This document shows positions 59,727 through 64,000 of a DNA stretch of 64,000 nt, piece after piece. Positions within the stretch are counted from its first letter, which is position 1; each line of letters starts with the position of its first letter. The DNA is from Pogona vitticeps (lineage: Eukaryota > Chordata > Lepidosauria > Squamata > Agamidae), in the NCBI RefSeq assembly GCF_051106095.1, contig NC_135791.1, positions 8,156,001-8,220,000 on the forward strand. The letters are read 5' to 3'. The notes beneath the pieces are model-generated. The model ran no database searches and was not told where the DNA came from. It saw only the letters and a program-made list of their open reading frames with translations. A program made the position numbers and the translations under genes.

Positions 59727-59910
59727 GTGTAGTGGATAGAGTGATGGATTAAGACTCAGGAGAATAGGGTTTGAATCGCCACTTGGCCATGGCAACTCAG
59801 TGGGGGATTGGAACTGGTAAAACCACTCCTTAAATATCTGACTTAGTTTGAAAGCCATATTAAGGTCACTATAACTTGTTTCTGACTTGACAGCACAGAA
59901 CACACACACA
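59727..59910 (+). mobile_element. tRNA-derived SINE (sense), GMEB1 intron 1
   Basis: Opens GGTGTGTAGTGGATAGAG, has box-B-like GGGTTTGAATC, GGAACTGGTAAAACCACTCC and tail CTGACTTGACAGCACAGAAC. A second sense copy lies at 60828-61022. Confidence 0.8.
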
Positions 59911-60827
59911 CACATATGTTGGGAAAAGCCATCTAGAAAAAGTGGCAAAAATGCAAGTTCATTTATAAAAGAAAATTGTTGTAGAAGGGTAATTGTGATC
60001 CCACCCCGCAAAAAGCAGTAGTAGCAGTGGAGTACATAGTTTCCTCCACTGATGTGGCCAATGACAATAAATTCTAATTGATGCAAGATGAGGCGACTGA
60101 GGGAGATTGCCATTCCAACACATGTGCCACTTACAAAAAAAGTTGCAGCTCAAATCCTGCTCCTTCTAAGCCTTGCCTTCCATTTCGTAATGAATATTAT
60201 TTCAAAGCCTTTTTGATAATCTGGCACCAACATGAAAGTCTCTCTTCCTTTTCCTCCTCGTGTTTAATGTCAAAAAAAAATTTCAGATCATTTTGCTTCC
60301 CACATAAAGTATTGTGGGCTGAGGCAAAATATTTGTTAGCTCTTAACCGATTATAATGTAATTTGATCTGGACTGTGTTCACATTTAAGCCATAGCTTTT
60401 CCTCATAATAATAATAAAGAACTAGACTTAAGTAATCTAAGAAAATATAATAATACCTCCCTTGACAATTTATTTTTTGATAACCTAGAGCTGTGGTTCT
60501 GATTTGATTGGAGAGTAAGCCATACTGAATTCTATGGGACACACCTGAGTGATTACGGTAAGTCTAGGACTAGGCTAACAGGCTGCAGTGTTTGAATTCC
60601 TGGAGAGTAAGCTCCATTGAAATAAGCTTCTTTAGAATAAATGTTTGTTTTGTCAAGCTCACTAGATTTTGCTCCTGCTGTAGATAATGGGTAACATCTT
60701 GTTAGTTTATCCTGAAGGCTGGCTCTTGAAATACTTTTGTTTATGTATTCATATGCAGATGTATATGAAATCAAAGCACCATATGTTTAGGTTTATCCCA
60801 TTTCACCCATGATAAGTACTGACATGG

Positions 60828-61022
60828 GTACCCAGTGTGGTGTAGTGGATAGATTACTGGACTAAGACTCAGTAGAGCTGGGTTTGATTTTCAGGCTCTG
60901 CCATAGAAATTCACTGGGGGAGTGGAACTGGTAAAACCATTCCTTAAATACCTCACTAATCTTGAAAGCCCTATCTGGGTTGGAATAACTCAATTTTGAC
61001 TTGAGAGCACATAACAGCAGCA
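60828..61022 (+). mobile_element. tRNA-derived SINE (sense), second copy in GMEB1 intron 1
   Basis: Opens CCCAGTGTGGTGTAGTGGAT and ends CTTGAGAGCACATAACAG. It carries the same GGAACTGGTAAAACCATTCC block as 59727-59910. Confidence 0.8.
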
Positions 61023-61760
61023 GCAAATACTTTTAACAGTGATGTAATATTGTCTCCTTTCAGTAATATTGTCTTTAATCCAAGAACAAACACACAACTT
61101 GGCTTTTAACTTAATTAGAGGATAGGCTGCTGCATAGGAAATGATGAATAGCAGACAGGACAGTTATGTTTATATTTTGTCTTCCCTCTGTGGGGTTTAC
61201 ATGGCTTTTGTCTCTAGTTATTCTCCCAAACTGCGGTGGGCTTAAGCTGAAACAGAGTGACTGGCCTGGGGCCATCCAGTGATTTTCATGGCCCAGTGAG
61301 GATCTCTCCAATCCCAAACTAACACTGTACACGATACCCCCATAACATTTAGCAGTATGTATATTTGGAAGTGCTGGTGGTAGCCAATAGACAGTGATGC
61401 TGAAGCTGTGCACAGAACTGTAAAATTAATATCTCTGTTTTCAGATGTGAAATGTTGGAGGCTAACATTCATAAATATTAAGCATGAAATAATTAAATGT
61501 TACTCTACTGCCTTTGCTCCCCTCTTATTTTCTATCCCAGGCAGCTGTAAAATCTGAGTACAATGCATGTCGTTCTCTGTGACATATTATTATGGTCATG
61601 TTAATTATGTGTAGTTAGAAACGACTGTCTTTCATTCTGTGGGCACAGACAGCAAAGTATCTGTCCTTGCAAAGCAATAGCCACCAACCCCCATGCCATT
61701 GTTTTTGTATTGCACCTGCAGTACACCTGTCCCCCAGCTTTTTGGACTTCATGTGAGCAA

Positions 61761-61888
61761 ATGGCAAATGCTGAAGTGAGCATCCCTGTAGGGGATGTGG
61801 TTGTTGTGCCAACTGAAGGAAATGAAGGGGGGAACCCAGAAGATACAAAAACCCAGGTCATATTACAACTACAGCCAGTGCAGCAAGG
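61761..61888 (+). CDS. GMEB1: GMEB1 first coding exon
   Basis: 128 nt of coding sequence, 42 residues plus two bases. Upstream AG acceptors are at 61720-61721 (CACCTGCAG) and 61735-61736 (CCCCCAG), so the leader in this exon is 25-40 nt. An ATG directly followed by TGA lies at 61751-61756, out of frame, five bases before the main ATG. Confidence 0.96.
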
Positions 61889-64000
61889 GTGAGTATATTC
61901 TATGATTCTTATCAAGTTCAGAGTTGGTTGCAAAAATCAGAATTATCCAGTTGTATATTTGGATTTTCTTTTATCATGTGTCCCTTGTGTAAAATACAGT
62001 TTTATTGGGCATTTCTAGTTTTTAGGGATTGAAATGGTGAGGTTTTAATGTGGTTTCAATCTTAGTCTTTCATTTCATAGTTAGATAGAAAACAATCACA
62101 TAAATAAAATGGACCTCAACCCCTGCTGATGCCAGAAACACAATGTTACAACATCCCTCCTAAGTAGGCTACAAGGTAAAGGTTCCCCCCTTGACATTTA
62201 GTCCAGTCGTGTTCGACTCTACGGCGCAATGCTCATCCCCGTTTCCAAGCCACAGAACCAGCATTTGTCCATAGATAGTTTCCGTGGTCACGTGGCCAGC
62301 GTGACTCCACATCAAAATCTCTAACTAAGGAAAAGTCTGCTACTGTTGAAGGCAGCATGTTTGACTGCTTGACAGCACGAGTCAAAATTCTATTTCTTAT
62401 AATTAGAAGCTAATTATTTTAGTTTTGCCATAATATAAAAGACATTTTTTTCATTATTGTCTAAAATCCAGTTGCAGGTGGCATAATGTAGCCTGTGGAA
62501 CAGGGCATTACACCCAGACAGACCAAATTGCATGAGTTGCACAGAGTAACTAGTTTTGATATACATGTGCACAGTTGCTTCGAGTTACACGAGCATAGCT
62601 TGGCAACAGGACTTCAGCCATTATATCACAGTCTTTCATATATATCAAACTATCAATGAACTGAATGTCATTTTGACTTGTGTCTTCTCAAATTAGCACC
62701 TGGGCACTGAGGTTCAGTTTGGAATAGAAAGTGGGATCATAGTTATTTTTATTATCCTGTTTCCCTGAAAATAAGACCTAACCTGAAAATAAGACCTACT
62801 ATGATTTTTCAGGATGGTCATAATATAAGCCCTACTCCCAAAATAAGCCCCAGTTAAGTGAAACCTCTACCATTGTGCAGCAACCAGAAGATAACATGAC
62901 TGTATTTGAATAAATGTAGATTGTTGTCCATGAAAAAAATTAAACAATCCCTGAAAATAAGCCCTAATGCATTTTTGGAGCAAAACTTAATGTAAGACCC
63001 TGTCTTATTTTTGTGGAAACATGTTGAGGATTTATCTTTGAATATCGAGCATATGAATTTCATGATGATAGTAACAGCTTCTTTGTTTTAGAAGAGATAG
63101 GCGGTGTTAGTTTGTGCAAGCATATCGGTCAAAAACAAAAGAAAAATAAAAAATAGACAAAAAAGTTGTGGCACCTTAAAGACTAACTGCTGTATTTTAA
63201 TGTGAGCTGTCGTAGACAAGTCCAGTTCCTCAGACCTTTTTGTTTTAGTTATCTATTTTTTCTGAATTAGAATAGTATATTGATTCTTTAATAAGCTAGC
63301 AAGAAAATGAGTCGTGTTTTTTGTTATACAAAATGTATTTCTTATTTTTTAATGTTTATATTTCCCTTTATTTAGTAGAATATATTGTACAGTAATAAGT
63401 AAAAATGTAACACTGTTATAAAAATATTGATAAGCTTAAAAGGTGGCGGCAACAAAACTATCAGTGCTTAACAGTTAAATGTTGATGAAATAAGAATATC
63501 TTTAGTTGGTCTTGAAACAGTGCAGGCCTCTTTGTGGAGAAAATGTTCTAATCTTTGATGGGGAGACACACCTATAAAAGTTATTGAACTGATCATTTTA
63601 ATATATAGGCAGATTGATGCAGAGGCAGGTATTTCTTCAGGTAACCTGGTCCTAAGCCATGCACATTTTTAAAATGTTAGGTTATTCCTTAGAAACTGTA
63701 TATACTTTATAGAATTTGTTGATTGATGGGTCCTTTTGCCACAGGATTTATCAAGAGAGTTCTGAGACGGGTACAGCTGTAGTGGCCGTGGAGACACACA
63801 CCATACACAAGCTTGAAGAAGGCATTGGTGAGTTTCTCAGTGGTATTATAAAATAATAAAATTAAGCTGAATTTAGCTGAGCAGAGATGCAAGTCTGTTT
63901 GGGTCATTTTCCAAGTATTTGTACTGCCACTGAGACAACATTTGTTTTCTCCCAAAGTGGTTGAAGCAAAGCAGTGTGATCCTGAAACATCAGATGTCTC
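61761..64000 (+). CDS. GMEB1: GMEB1, glucocorticoid modulatory element-binding protein 1 (5' part)
   Basis: GMEB1 is a nuclear SAND-domain DNA-binding protein that, with GMEB2, binds the glucocorticoid modulatory element. Exon 61761-61888 codes for MANAEVSIPVGDVVVVPTEG, then NEGGNPEDTKTQVILQLQPV and QQ, and ends in phase 2 (CAAGG/GTGAGT). Exon 63745-63827 (acceptor TTTTGCCACAG) continues GIYQESSETGTAVVAVETHT, IHKLEEGI, ending phase 1 (ATTG/GTGAGT). Both match human GMEB1 closely; the optional human segment LFIDGHFYN is not seen between them. A third possible exon begins at 63957. The SAND domain (KDWK) lies beyond the window. The start codon is the one used in human. Confidence 0.96.
62172..62307 (-). 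mobile_element. Sauria-type SINE, 5'-truncated
   Basis: Only the tail half is present, from AAGGTAAAGGTTCCCCCC to GGCCAGCGTGACT. It lies in GMEB1 intron 2. Confidence 0.85.
62755..63025 (-). mobile_element. TIR-type repeat, third and best-preserved copy
   Basis: Ends CCCTGAAAATAAGACC and GACCCTGTCTTATTTTTG are inverted repeats. The interior repeats the AATAAGCCC words in both directions. It lies in GMEB1 intron 2. Confidence 0.6.
63745..63827 (+). CDS. GMEB1: GMEB1 second coding exon
   Basis: 83 nt, phase 2 to 1, 27 full codons from IYQESSETG to HKLEEGI. It corresponds to IYEAGSENNTAVVAVETHT in human. Confidence 0.96.
63957..64000 (+). CDS. GMEB1: Possible extra GMEB1 exon, open to the window end
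   Basis: After a 129-bp intron, TTTTCTCCCAAAG/TGGTTGAAG gives an acceptor that keeps the phase and reads VVEAKQCDPETSDVS. Human GMEB1 at this point reads DTGTIEANEDMEIAYP, so this is either a lineage-specific or alternative exon, or a cryptic acceptor. Confidence 0.4.
   Translation, partial: MVEAKQCDPETSDV

Overview
The window looks like nuclear DNA of a squamate reptile, most likely a lizard. Genes are split by GT-AG introns, three CpG-rich promoters are present, and the repeats are squamate-typical: BovB LINE 3' ends, Sauria-type SINEs whose tails match BovB, Penelope-like palindromes, hAT and Tigger/pogo-type miniature transposons, and very long microsatellites.

Layout. (1) 1-7.75 kb: TAF12 on the minus strand. 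Three coding exons are visible (2828-2661, 1193-1116, 786-672); the last part of the gene lies beyond base 1. The first exon is noncoding, in the CpG-rich promoter near 7.65-7.9 kb. (2) 8451-8588: the U11 snRNA gene (RNU11) on the plus strand, head to head with TAF12, with octamer and SPH/ZNF143 elements about 210-240 bp upstream and a PSE about 50 bp upstream. (3) 13.5-48.9 kb, minus strand: a complete 15-exon gene for a discoidin/CUB/LCCL receptor, closest in my recollection to DCBLD1. All splice phases agree and the exons sum to 2097 nt, that is 698 residues plus a stop. (4) 57.7 kb to the end, plus strand: the start of GMEB1, with a CpG-island promoter, a noncoding first exon, a start codon at 61761 and the first coding exons.

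TAF12, RNU11 and GMEB1 are neighbours in human 1p35 as I recall it. There I know of no DCBLD-type gene between them; human DCBLD1 and DCBLD2 are on chromosomes 6 and 3. The receptor is therefore best explained as a third family member kept in this lineage, and it is the main discovery candidate.

The introns and intergenic DNA are mostly mobile elements. Four Penelope-like palindromes each have 12-13 bp target duplications, and at least one carries a well-formed hammerhead ribozyme core. A second ribozyme-like family forms a long inverted repeat, with a Sauria SINE inserted inside its core. Three hAT elements have 8 bp duplications and two Tigger-like elements sit in TA duplications. I saw no tRNA gene, CRISPR array or recognisable provirus.
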